Assembly (NCBI RefSeq): GCF_022539315.1
Contig: NC_066315.1
Coordinates: 46,357,174 to 46,421,173 of the forward strand
DNA length: 64,000 nucleotides
Direction of reading: 5' to 3'
Source of the DNA: Serinus canaria
Lineage: Eukaryota > Chordata > Aves > Passeriformes > Fringillidae
This document shows positions 1-11,768 of the stretch, in pieces (within the stretch, counting starts at the first letter, position 1; the number at the start of each line of letters is the position of its first letter). The position numbers and the translations under genes are program-made. The notes beneath the pieces are model-generated. The model searched no databases and was not told the origin of the DNA. It worked only from the letters and a program-made list of their open reading frames with translations.

Positions 1-2691
1 ACTCATGGCTGCCTTCTGCCACTTCTGGAAGAATTCCCTAGCCCAAAAAGAATGGGCCTCCTAGTGATTTTGACTTGCAAAAAAAATCATGAAGAGAAAT
101 GTGAATGTGATCACTGTCTTCTTCACTGTTGCTGTTGTTAACCACACAGCTTTGTTTTTCTTTTAGGGTGGGTGCTAGGTGACCATGCATTCTTTTATGG
201 CTGACCACTGGCAAAGCATCCCTGGAGAAGGAGCTGAGCTATGCACAAAGTGGTAATTGTGAACAGCTACTGCTCCATCAGCTGGAAGAGCCAAGGCTGA
301 CCACTAAATAGAACTAATGAAGGTATCCTTTCAATAACAGCTGATACCATGCAATGCTTATACAAAAGAGGTAAGCAGTCTGATGACATGACTTTTGTTT
401 TAACTGCTGGCATAGCACAAAATCTCTGTATGTGTCTGATAGCAGGACATCGTTTTCCAGTGTGACCCTCTGATTTTGCTAAAATGACTGCAGCTTTGAA
501 TGTTGCTTGGAAAAATAAGTACCTCTTTAAACAGGGATACAAAAGGAAAAAAAATAACCAATCCACCTTGAAATTTAACACAACATTACAATGAAAAAGG
601 ATGCTGATCCCTGATAAGGCAGGCTTGGCAGAGTGGGTAAGGGAGAGATAAAAAGCCAAGACAAACCTGTAGCACTGAGTGGGTGAAACTAAGGTGGGGG
701 AGGATTAAGATGGCATATTTCCCTCCCAGGCTGGGTTTTACTTCATGAGAGATTTAAGTGAGTGATCTTCCCCTGTGATATGTCATCATTATCAATATCA
801 AGGAAGCAACAAAGGTTGCTGCTAAGGATGAGCGTCTCTCTCATCTCCTCTCTTCCCCGATGACAGCGGAGATAGGGAACCAGGGAGACTCAGAGGCAGC
901 ACCAGTCCTCAGCAGGCTCTTCCACTGGACAGCAATAGGCAGTGAGGTGTGGTGTAGCCACAGAGAGATCTAAAGTCCCATTTCAGGAGGTGCTCCAAGC
1001 AAGGAAGATGAGCAAATTCCTCTCCTCAGAACTGCTGCCACAACAGAAGACACACAGACGGAGTGAGCTCACCCCATGGACAACGTTTTCATGCTGCACA
1101 TGTTCAGAGGTAAGTTTCAGGCCTAATCAGTGTGTTGAAGGTGCTTTAGTAATGATGACAATGGTTTCTTCCCATGGAAAAAAGACAATCACATCACATA
1201 CTGCTTTGTGACTGCTCTGCTTTAGTATGATTTCATGAAGTATTTGTCTTGAGTGAATGAATTACGGCAGAGACTGAGTGTGATGCGCAGTTGTTGTCAC
1301 CTCCTGTCTTCATTTTGTAAAGAACTTTCCTCTTTGCATTTTCCAGACTATTTTAGCATGTTCCCTGCTGTTACTTGGATGCCTGGATTGTTATTTGATG
1401 GCCTCATTGTGATTTGTGTGTTTCTCACACCAGGAGATGTTAATATTTAATGAATTTTAGACCAGCATAAAGAGAAGATTCGATGCATTTGATAATGTAA
1501 GTACTCTCCTGTGGTAGTTGTCACTTAAGAAATTATCAGGGTAGATTTATTTTTCCAATGGCTGTTGCTTTAGAAGGGCTGTGGCTGCGCTGTAATTAGA
1601 AAAGGGAAATGTAACTACTGATTACAGATAGAGAAGTATGAAAAGGCCGGTTTACCAGAAGATTCAGTACATATTTCCAATGGAAAAAACATCTGGATGT
1701 GTGAAAAACAATTTTGAGAGTAGTGCGTAATATTATGTACCTCTACGGGCTTATCTTTGTTTAAAATGCATGGAAATGTAAAAATGATATTTCCCAGAAA
1801 AAAAAAATGTTTCAAGGTTACATGCTTTGTACTTATATACTGAGTTTATAATGTATTCTACACAGTGTGGAGAAAGTTTTGGACTTCACTTGTATTTTTA
1901 GGGAATATAAAACCCTTATAATAGCATCCAAATTATTCTCTGCTCCTATGCAGCTTCAACCTGTACAGATTGAGGTTGGAAGAAGAAAGTAGGTTTCCCT
2001 TCCTCAGGGAGAAGGATTCTGATAGTGATGTCCAGAAGGTGATCGGTATCAGTTTTCTGCAGTCCCTCCCATAGGTGCAATTTCAGCTGTTTTAGGACTT
2101 TTGCTTTCTACCCTAAAGGTAGGTGACAAGTTGTGTTTAAAGTGAGGTGTATGTATCTTGCTTTCTAGAGCCAAGGTGCAGACTTTAAGAGGTCTTGCCT
2201 TTTGGGTTTTACTCTCAAAGTGAACTTGCAAATCAACTTATCTTGGAAAGTAAAATGTATTTGAAGCAGTCCTGTATACACCAGCCTGCCATGCGCCTGA
2301 TTTTCCACTATTTGTAAGCATTTTGGAAATCAGAGCTCACATGCAGCTCCCAAAGAAATAAAATCAGAACGTGTAGAAATATGAAAGCATTTTTCAGCTT
2401 GTTGTCAGACCAGTAAATTTCAGACAGTGTTCATTTCCCCAAGTGCAACATCAGAGTTTGAAAGAAATCGATTTGTAAAGCAGGCTCGGGAAGATCTGTC
2501 ACAGAAGAGTCTCCTGCCACACGCCACGAGTGTCATCCCGCCCAGACCCCGCTCCTACTTGTGAGCGCAAACGCGGGGTGTCGGGGATGTCTGTCGCTAA
2601 CATTGCCCGTGTTTGCACCTGGGATAGCAAAGGGTGGACCTGCAAACGGCAAGTGTTAAGGAGGAGCTGCAAAGGTTTCACCGGGGAGCGA
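1..2691. other. 5' flanking / intergenic DNA, no gene seen
   Basis: This AT-rich stretch lies upstream of the BMPER promoter. Short open frames occur on both strands, but none has a recognisable domain, a convincing splice context or unusual length. I see no CR1 copy and no long tandem repeat. The last 200 bases rise in CpG content and lead into the promoter island. In other vertebrates BBS9 lies on this side of BMPER (established synteny), but no BBS9 exon is recognisable here. Confidence 0.6.
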
Positions 2692-3191
2692 NNNNNNNNN
2701 NNNNNNNNNNNNNNNNNNNNNNNNNNNNNNNNNNNNNNNNNNNNNNNNNNNNNNNNNNNNNNNNNNNNNNNNNNNNNNNNNNNNNNNNNNNNNNNNNNNN
2801 NNNNNNNNNNNNNNNNNNNNNNNNNNNNNNNNNNNNNNNNNNNNNNNNNNNNNNNNNNNNNNNNNNNNNNNNNNNNNNNNNNNNNNNNNNNNNNNNNNNN
2901 NNNNNNNNNNNNNNNNNNNNNNNNNNNNNNNNNNNNNNNNNNNNNNNNNNNNNNNNNNNNNNNNNNNNNNNNNNNNNNNNNNNNNNNNNNNNNNNNNNNN
3001 NNNNNNNNNNNNNNNNNNNNNNNNNNNNNNNNNNNNNNNNNNNNNNNNNNNNNNNNNNNNNNNNNNNNNNNNNNNNNNNNNNNNNNNNNNNNNNNNNNNN
3101 NNNNNNNNNNNNNNNNNNNNNNNNNNNNNNNNNNNNNNNNNNNNNNNNNNNNNNNNNNNNNNNNNNNNNNNNNNNNNNNNNNNNNNNNNNN
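2692..3191. other. assembly gap of 500 N
   Basis: The gap is a run of exactly 500 Ns, a typical placeholder length, so the true size is unknown. It lies between CpG-rich flanks just upstream of the BMPER first coding exon. Part of the promoter and possibly a 5' untranslated exon are therefore missing. GC-rich avian promoters are known to drop out of assemblies. Confidence 0.99.
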
Positions 3192-3262
3192 TCTACCTTT
3201 TCCTCCTCTTCTTCTTTCCTCCTCTTCTCCTCGATCCTCTCCCTTTCCCCCCGCCCCTCCCG
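3192..3262 (+). repeat. polypyrimidine (CT-rich) tract
   Basis: About 70 bases directly after the gap are almost purely C and T on the + strand, built from TCC, CTT and CTCC words. The tract ends in a C-run that grades into the CpG island. Such promoter-proximal polypurine/polypyrimidine tracts can adopt triplex (H-DNA) structures. They also hinder polymerases, which may explain why the assembly breaks here. Confidence 0.8.
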
Positions 3263-3463
3263 CAGAGCGGCCGCGGGCGCAGCCCCCCGACGCCGCTGCC
3301 GGGCCGGGAGGTGCTCGGCGGGGCCAGGGAGGGAGTGGCCGGGCATCTCCCGGCAGGGAAACGGGGTCTGGGGCTGGCAGCCTGTCTGAGCGTGTGTGCG
3401 CCGGGGGGGAGGGAGGCATGGGGGCCGGGGGGTGCCGGAGGAGGGACTATGGGGAGAGGAAGG

Positions 3464-3470
3464 TATAAGA
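3464..3470 (+). promoter_or_regulatory. possible TATA-like element
   Basis: A TATAAGA word sits in otherwise GC-rich DNA about 295 bases upstream of the BMPER ATG. If used, transcription would begin near 3495 and give a 5'UTR of roughly 265 nt. CpG-island promoters often lack a TATA box, so this may be coincidence. Confidence 0.25.
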
Positions 3471-3761
3471 AGGGATGCGGGCAAGGGAGGGGGGTGATGG
3501 AAAGAGGGGGTGCGGGGCCGAGGGGCAGGCGCTGACAGCTGCTTTCCCCGCACCCACAGTCCCCTCCCCCGGTGCCGCCGTGGGGTGGGACTCCCCGGCG
3601 GGCCGCGGTCTCCCGTCCTGCTCCCCACCCCCCCGCCGCTGCCCGGCGCCGGGGGTCGGTGCTGGGGCGGGCGTGCCGGGGGTGGGCGGGCTCCGCCACC
3701 CGACGGCGCGTCCCGGACGCTGTCCCGCAGCCGGCGGGTGGGCAGAGGCACCCCCGGGACG

Positions 3762-3876
3762 ATGCCGCGGCTCTGCGGGGGCTGGCCGGCGGCCCCGCGG
3801 CTCTCCCCGGCCTCCGCCGCCGTCCTGCTGGGCGTCCTGTGCCTGCCCGGGGCGCCGGCCTCCTCCCTGCTCACAG
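3762..3876 (+). CDS. BMPER: BMPER coding exon 1 (signal peptide)
   Basis: This exon encodes residues 1-38 plus the first base of codon 39 of a secreted BMP-binding regulator. The chosen ATG has an A at -3 and is the only in-frame start giving a signal peptide. The peptide has a hydrophobic core at about residues 19-29 (AAVLLGVLCLP) and an APA-SS cleavage context after residue 33. The mature chain then opens with SSLLTG, which joins the SVAKCENEG motif of exon 2. In the family this N-terminal segment forms the 'clip' that helps VWC1 grip BMP ligands. The donor is GTACGG, phase 1. The leader is GC-rich, with many Ala, Pro and Leu, and is not similar to the mammalian leader as I recall it, whereas everything after the cleavage site is strongly conserved. 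Any upstream non-coding exon would fall in the gap. Confidence 0.9.
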
Positions 3877-4800
<924 letters not shown>

Positions 4801-5620
4801 TAGTGAGAACATCCAGACGGGTACTAAATGTAACTGCACAGAGAGGGGAATGTTTCAGATAATCAAATCTTGGGTGACTCTGTTGCCTTTATGTAACACA
4901 AGGTTATCTCAGAGCTGAGCTAATTGAAAGTAACCCAATACATGATCTGGCAATCATTTCTTTGATGTAAAAACCCGGGCACAAAGTTGTACATGGCTTT
5001 ATTTCAGGATGTTGTGAAACCATGTTTACCATGTGAATTTGTGGGGAGAACTTTCACAGAGTTGGGGGTGCACCCAAAAGTCTTTGCTTGTAGCTCAGCA
5101 AAAAAGAAGGAAAGGTAAGGTTTGGAAATGCTGCTGCTTTAGAGCTCCCACCTGGTCCCTGTCACAATCCCAGTGTGGGTGAGGAGCTCCACAAGGGTGC
5201 AAGGTGAAGGCAGCAATGTGACTGTATGTGCTGTAATAACGTGACAGTGAAAGGACAAGTGATGCTTTCGTCAGGGTGCTTTGCCTGCTGTGCTGGGAGT
5301 TCAGCGGTTAATGATGTTGTTAGCTGGTACACATTTTGGGGAGCAACATTCTGCTTCCTTGCTCTGTTTCAGAGTTTAGCATTTTTGGGAGCAGTTCAGT
5401 AAGAGAAGCCAAGGCCTAGGAGTTATTGTAAAACAGTCATTCTAAATAAAACTTCCTATGATATTTTTAAATAAAAGCCATAAACCTTAATTTAGTGTTG
5501 AAAGCAAAGAAAAGTATAGGCTAGAAAGCCCTATGTTTTACATTTTGTAATTTACAGAATAGCTGAATGTACAGAACATGTTCTACTTTAGGACTGAAAT
5601 ATCAACACACCCTCTCCCCC

Positions 5621-5708
<88 letters not shown>
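5621..5708 (+). repeat. (TTA)n microsatellite, about 29 units
   Basis: There are 88 uninterrupted bases of the TAT/TTA trinucleotide, immediately preceded by a CT/C-rich run. Pure arrays of this length are usually length-polymorphic. Reading the array gives poly-Tyr or poly-Ile frames, which are artefacts and not protein. Confidence 0.98.
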
Positions 5709-7012
5709 GTAAGCCTACAAAAGATGTAAAGAATTGTTTCAGATTGCCTTTTAGAAGGCAGTTTTGGCAACTGCAGGATCAAGATCATCTTGAACCCCTC
5801 AAGGCTGATATCTGTCACTGCACTGAGTTCAGTGGATTTTAGGTGAGATCACTGATAACTTTTTAGGTAATATTGATAAAGAATACCTTATTGATTTCTT
5901 CTGAGCAGAGTCGGATGGGAAAAAGAGGAGCATGGGATGTGGCAAGTAAAGAAATCAAAAGGAAAACAAAAAGAGAGACGAAGCTGTGTTTTATCATGGA
6001 TCACCTTCCCAAATATGTCTGCCACCACTTTTGCTAATGGAAGCTGGTGTTAACCAGCGAGGAAGCAATTTATCTGTGAAAGAGCAGAAGTTCAGTCTTG
6101 GGCATCAGGGCAATAATGCATGAGGGTAAAACACTTGTATTTATAGATCTCTCTAGACCTTGGCTTTATTAAATCAATGAGCACCCTTTTAGTGTGCGAG
6201 CATGAAGAACTGCAAAAAGCATTGGATGTAAGAACTCTAAATCCCTGTGGTTTGCAGGGCTTACTTTAGTGAAATGGCAGCTGAGGGCATTTGGCTCCTT
6301 TCCGTGCCAGGAGAACACTATGTTTTATTAAGCACACAGATGCCTAGTGAGTTACTGCAGTTACCTGCCCTGGCTGCACTCGGTTTTATTTCTGCCAAAG
6401 GATAAATGCAATCTCTGTTTCTTGAGTTGGAAGCTGGGAGACTTGGTAGAGGAGATGGAAACCAGTCTGGAGATACTGGCTTTAGTGCTGTATGACATCC
6501 AAAGCACTGACTTACTGCACTGCCCATTGCTGAAATCTTTGTTTAGTCTTGCCACACGGGAAAAGATCAATTTTAAGAGGTCTAGGGAAAGAGGAAACAA
6601 AAGAAAAAATTGGGTGATTTGTGACCAGGAGGGAATAGAAAACCAGATTGCCTTACATTCAACTAGATATATTGATTGTTTAATAACAATTTAGTGAGGA
6701 ACTTTTTCTGGAAGAGTGATCATACTCTTCAAGGGCAAACCTGATGGAAATTCATACTGTAAGAAGTGAGCAATTAAAAAGAGAGCTTGATTGGCTGTTA
6801 CAGAAAGGAAACAATTGCTGTTTAGAACATGACAGAAAATTCAATAGGGGGCACCTATATTAAAAACACCAGTAATGAGAGTCACTGGAATTGCAGACTG
6901 GATTATGGCATGTCTTCCTTAGTGGTGATGCATTTCCATGACTACAGGCTGCCATAAATAACAAGTTACAGAAATCTGAACAGCTCTGGGATGAAGAGGA
7001 GTATCTAAATAA

Positions 7013-7163
7013 CTCTGGATGCCATATCCCTGTCAGTGTCCAAGGCCAGGGATGGGAGTCCTGAACAACCTGATCTAATGGATGGCATCCCTGTCCATGG
7101 TGAGGGGCTTGGAACTAGGTGATCTTTGGGATCCCTCTAATCCAAACCATTCTATGATTCCAT
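7013..7163 (+). mobile_element. CR1 LINE, 3'-end fragment
   Basis: The sequence follows the avian CR1 3' terminus: CTGGATGCC...ATCCCTG, CAAGGCCAGG, CAACCTGATCTA, a GGAACTAGGTGATCTTTGGG stretch and the ATTCTATGATTC end. It is a 5'-truncated copy without coding capacity. CR1 copies insert by retrotransposition and are usually truncated like this. Confidence 0.9.
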
Positions 7164-10100
7164 TAACCCCCTTCCAGGACTTTGTCCATCTCACAAACCA
7201 GAGGACACAGAACTGAAATGCAGGAACTATATCATCAAGTGTTTGACAGAACTTTGCAGACTGTCCTAGGATGTGGGTACATCCTAGTAACAGGGAATGA
7301 GAGGCAGCACAAGCGAAATGATCTCTGGCATTCTTTTAATAAGCTAAATAATTTTGGAGGGTAAAGCAACAGGTAATGCTCTACAAGCACACGTGGTAAG
7401 CATTGGAAGCTCATGGTTAATGAGTAAGTGGCAATAATGAAATGAAGACTGCAAAGAGCAATTACAAAATCAATTCCTTTTACACCACTGGAAAGCCTTG
7501 GCAGGAAGACCAAAACCAAAAGTTTTCCTTTCTTATTGATCAGCAGAGACAGGGTGGACTGATTTTCATGGTAGGAACGTGAGCAGAAACAAAGCAGATA
7601 GAGCATAGATGCTGTGTGTGGACACCTCTTTGGTGGAAGCTTCTCTCTCGTTTTAGAATTTTATTGTTAACACAAACTCCTGAATCTTGAATACAAGAGG
7701 GATGTTGATGGGGATGTCCTAGAGATAGCCAAGTTTAGCTACCAAACCAGATTTGCTCATTCTTGAGCACTTGCTCTAACATGTGGAAAGAGAAGCGGAG
7801 GTGATACAGAAGGGTCATGTGCTGGAGGTTTCATATATGGTGTGTGGTAAGCCATTCACTTCTGAACTATAGCTAATGCTTTCTGATAGAAAAGGCATTG
7901 CACCCACAGTGAGATAGTTTTGCTTTGGATGGACCTGCTTGTCAAAATGAAATGTGCTGGAGTGCTGACAGCTGTGATGCTGGTAATATAAGGGAACAGG
8001 TAAAACTAAGGGTGTGTAGGTGTGTGCGGACATAAACACTGTAATGCTCTGCATGCAAAAACTACCAGCTGAATAAACCTCTATGGGTAAAATCTCGAGT
8101 TCCCAAATTCATAATTTATATGTCTCTACTAAATAGTGTTAACAATGCCATAAAAATGGTAATTTTTAATACCTCTAAGACAATAGTTTCAATGTGAACT
8201 TTTACAATTACCACATTTAAGCAATGGCATAAGCATGAGTGAATTTGATCTCCAAAGAACTTGTCATTATATTAAAGCTGACTGCAACAAATGGCCATTT
8301 TGTTTTTGTCCTTTTAGAGAAAAACATCAAAGTCAAAGAACAGAATGTGGTTTATCCACAAGGAATTTCTTGTAGGACTGATGAAAGCTCAGGTCTCCTA
8401 ACTCCTTGTCTAATGGTTTGACTACAAAGATACTGCTTTTTACTTCATGCACTTCCACTTTACAAGTGGATGTGGGTGATGCAGTCACAATCTGAACATA
8501 CTCATTTTCATTCATGTCTCTCTGGCAACAGGCAGGCTGCACAGATGCCAGGTTTTTGGTGTGTCTGATTTCCTGAACTTCTTCTGAGGCATGGATGGGC
8601 AAAAGACAAATTAAAACTATCCTTATGATCCAGAGGTTTGGGGAAGTATGCTTTCTGACTTCGCTGTTTTGGTCTGCAAAATGTTGTTAGAGCCAGAGTG
8701 CTCTGGTGCTCTGCCCACTTCCACTCTGAATGTCTTGTGGCTCTACATCTCCTTGCAGAAGCACTGCCTCTGGAAATAAAACATCCGACCTTGTTTTCCA
8801 TAGGATTTGAGATAGTGAAAAAGGGCAAAGAAGGCTGAAGGCAACTGAAAGTACCTGCTTTCAAATGCTATCACCCTATATGCCGTTAATCAGAGACACT
8901 CGAGAAAATACTTAGAGCTGATGGGTAAAACAGCTACACAGAAGTAGCACTGGAAAATTATTTTTCTGATTGTGCCATGGCTGAGCATCCCATTGCAACT
9001 GTGTTCATAGCTAGAGACTTTTCTGATGAAAGGATGGGAAATGCTCTCAGCTGCACCAAGCTGGGTATCAGATGCAGGTAAACACTGAAAGGAAATGCTG
9101 GATGTGATGGGCAGTAAGTTAACCAACCTCATGAAGAAAAATTGTCCAAAAAAGGGAAACTATTATTTCAGATAATGCTGTGGCCCCTGACAGTACAAAA
9201 AACATTGGAGAACATATGATTGTGACATTATGTCATGCTTAATGGTTAACAGTAAAAATGTCTTAAGTCTTATTAGCTTCTGAAAATCAAAGTACTTAAC
9301 TGTGGGTTATGAAGATGAATGAAAAAAAATTGCATTTTAGGGAACTAGTCTGAATTGGTAATGATGATCATAGGTAAAAATACATAATCTTGATGGTATT
9401 CATAATGGAGTTATATTGATTCACTTTGAGAAATTGATTCCAGTTATTAAATGCTTTAAGACTGCAAATGATTATAGCTACACTACCTAATGCAAAAATT
9501 ATCTTCTAAAATTATCCTCCCACATCTGCAGAAAAACGATTTTTTTTTTTGAATCCACAGGAACACTTTGCACATTTTGTGCAGTTTGAGAAGCGCAAAC
9601 ATGTTGTGTATGGCAATTCCAGATCTTTCTCTGTTATATGTGTAAGTTTTGGGCTGTAGGTAGTGAAGGCATGAATACATTTCTGTTTGTAGAACCAAAC
9701 AAGGCTTTATAAATATAAAAGCCTAGACCATTTTGGTAAGTTTGGGACTTTTTGTATATTGAGGATTTTGAAATGTTAGGGGGAAAATGCTATTACCAGA
9801 CTATTAAGGGAATTTTTGATTAGATTTCTTTTATTTGACTGTCAGCATTTAAAACAGGCATGGAATATTTAAGTTCGGATCTGGTACAAGTACCGTAAAT
9901 GATGAAATTCAGCAGAGTTTTTGTTGGTACAGCTTTTTGGCTGGAAGGTATCTAGCACTCAAAATAGAAGTAGGCTCACAACTGATATTATGGCATTTGC
10001 TTTCAAGAAATACGTGCTTCAACATACGCGTGGAAAAGACATAAAAATGCCGCAGTCCGTCGGAAATAGGTGAAATGAGAACCTGTGCATAATTATAGGG

Positions 10101-11709
10101 CGAGAATGTAAAAAGACCACAGAATTAACTTAGCCTGAGTTAAAGTTCTGAGTGCTGAGTTTTTTGAAGGTGAGATGAGCTCAGCAGTGACAACGATGAC
10201 AGGTGGTGGTGCCAGCCGTGGTGTGGAGAGCCATGTCATTTCATGCTCGTTTGTCATCGTCTCCATGGACCCTGAACACCTCGCCAGAAGCAAGCAGGGA
10301 TCCAAGAATAATGTATCCATTGGCCAGTGGTGTGTGTAATTTCAAAATGAACATACCAAAAATGCCAGCTGAAAGGGACAGGGTAGAAGTGAGGAACTGC
10401 AAGGAAATAGATAAGTGTACCTCAGCTAATGCTGGCCTTGCCATTGCAAGGCCTTCTAGAATTTTTTTGAAGAGAATGAATGGTTTGAGTTTTTGAATGG
10501 TTTTTGTGGGGAGAAAAGGTCTTTTAGTATTTTTCCCCGAAATAGTTTAGAACAAAGTGAGTTGTGTCAAGAAATAGCTGATAAAAGCCAGTAGTAATCT
10601 TGACAAACCACATCTAAACCAGAGCCATTTTCCCCACCTTTTCTCCTGCCCCCTTCCCTCATGCTTATTCCTCAAACTTACCATTTGCACCTGAGGAGTG
10701 GTAATCATATGTCTCAACCTTTTATCACCTAAATCCAGACCAGAAGGAAATAAATGTGAGCCAGAAAGGATAACCAAGTACTGGAAATCTGAGAAAAGTT
10801 TGGCGACGGGAGCTCAGGAAACTAGAAATCAGAGCTTCGATTGCCATAAGTTTTATTCAGCATGAAACATCATTCTGTAGTTTAAATTTCCTCTTTTAAA
10901 TCCAAATGAGCAGTGTAGAATTTGACCTTTGCTCATAAAAAAATATGCTAAATTTGTCATTATAAGACCCAGTGTTCTGCCTAGCTTGAACTAATAAATT
11001 GGTGAAACCAAGTGCAACCAAACAAAAAAACTGAAGAAATAACTTCGACATTTGCTCCCCCCTGCCTGCACAAACCTCCAGCCAAGAAGAAGCCCGATCC
11101 TAAAAACCATGTCTTCATTGCTGACTAAAGCAAACCAGCTACTAGATGTGCTGGGGTTCTTTACCTATAGCAGACCTGATTTCTGGGGCACAGTGCACAA
11201 GTTGAAAGCACGTAGCTAGCCTGAGAGCAAGTGTTTGACACATGTTCAGTGAAGATGGCAGTGGTTTAGTACATGAGGATTCAATTGTTGTTTCTTCAAG
11301 GTATAATGCAGCCCAGATGACTTTTAGTGGAGTAGTGCATATTAAAAACCAAACAAAAAAATCATCAAACAATTCTTTCATACCTATTTTATTTAATTTA
11401 ATTTCAATAGTTTACGTACATCAGCTACAGAGTCTACCAAGACTGCATCTTCTTTCAATTTAAATATTCTTGGTCTTTATTACTGTATAATACAATCAGC
11501 TTTCTCTTCACCCACAAAAATAATAAACAGAGAGACAAAAAAGCCTATGATACAGTAGTGTACTCCTAGTTTTCACCCCCAAATTACTCCAAAAGAGAAT
11601 GCTTTTTTGATCGGTGCATGAAGGGTTCCTGAAACCCAAACATGCTCCAACATGATGAAAGTTTTATTAGTTTTTTTTTTCCCAAATACAGATGTATATG
11701 CAATCTCTT

Positions 11710-11768
11710 AAATAAAAAAAACCAAACAACCCCTACCCCAAAAAACAAACCCCGAAAACAAAAACCAG
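11710..11768. repeat. A/C-rich low-complexity tract
   Basis: A 60-base stretch is made of runs of A broken by CC or CCC, with almost no G or T. It is simple sequence; no target-site duplication or retroelement body was recognised next to it. Confidence 0.7.

Noticed and set aside
2499..3874. Long frames spanning the N gap
   Set aside because: They exist only because N is translated as X. The flanks are GC-rich promoter sequence.
5567..5842. Poly-Tyr/poly-Ile proteins at 5.6 kb
   Set aside because: These are direct translations of the (TTA)n microsatellite.
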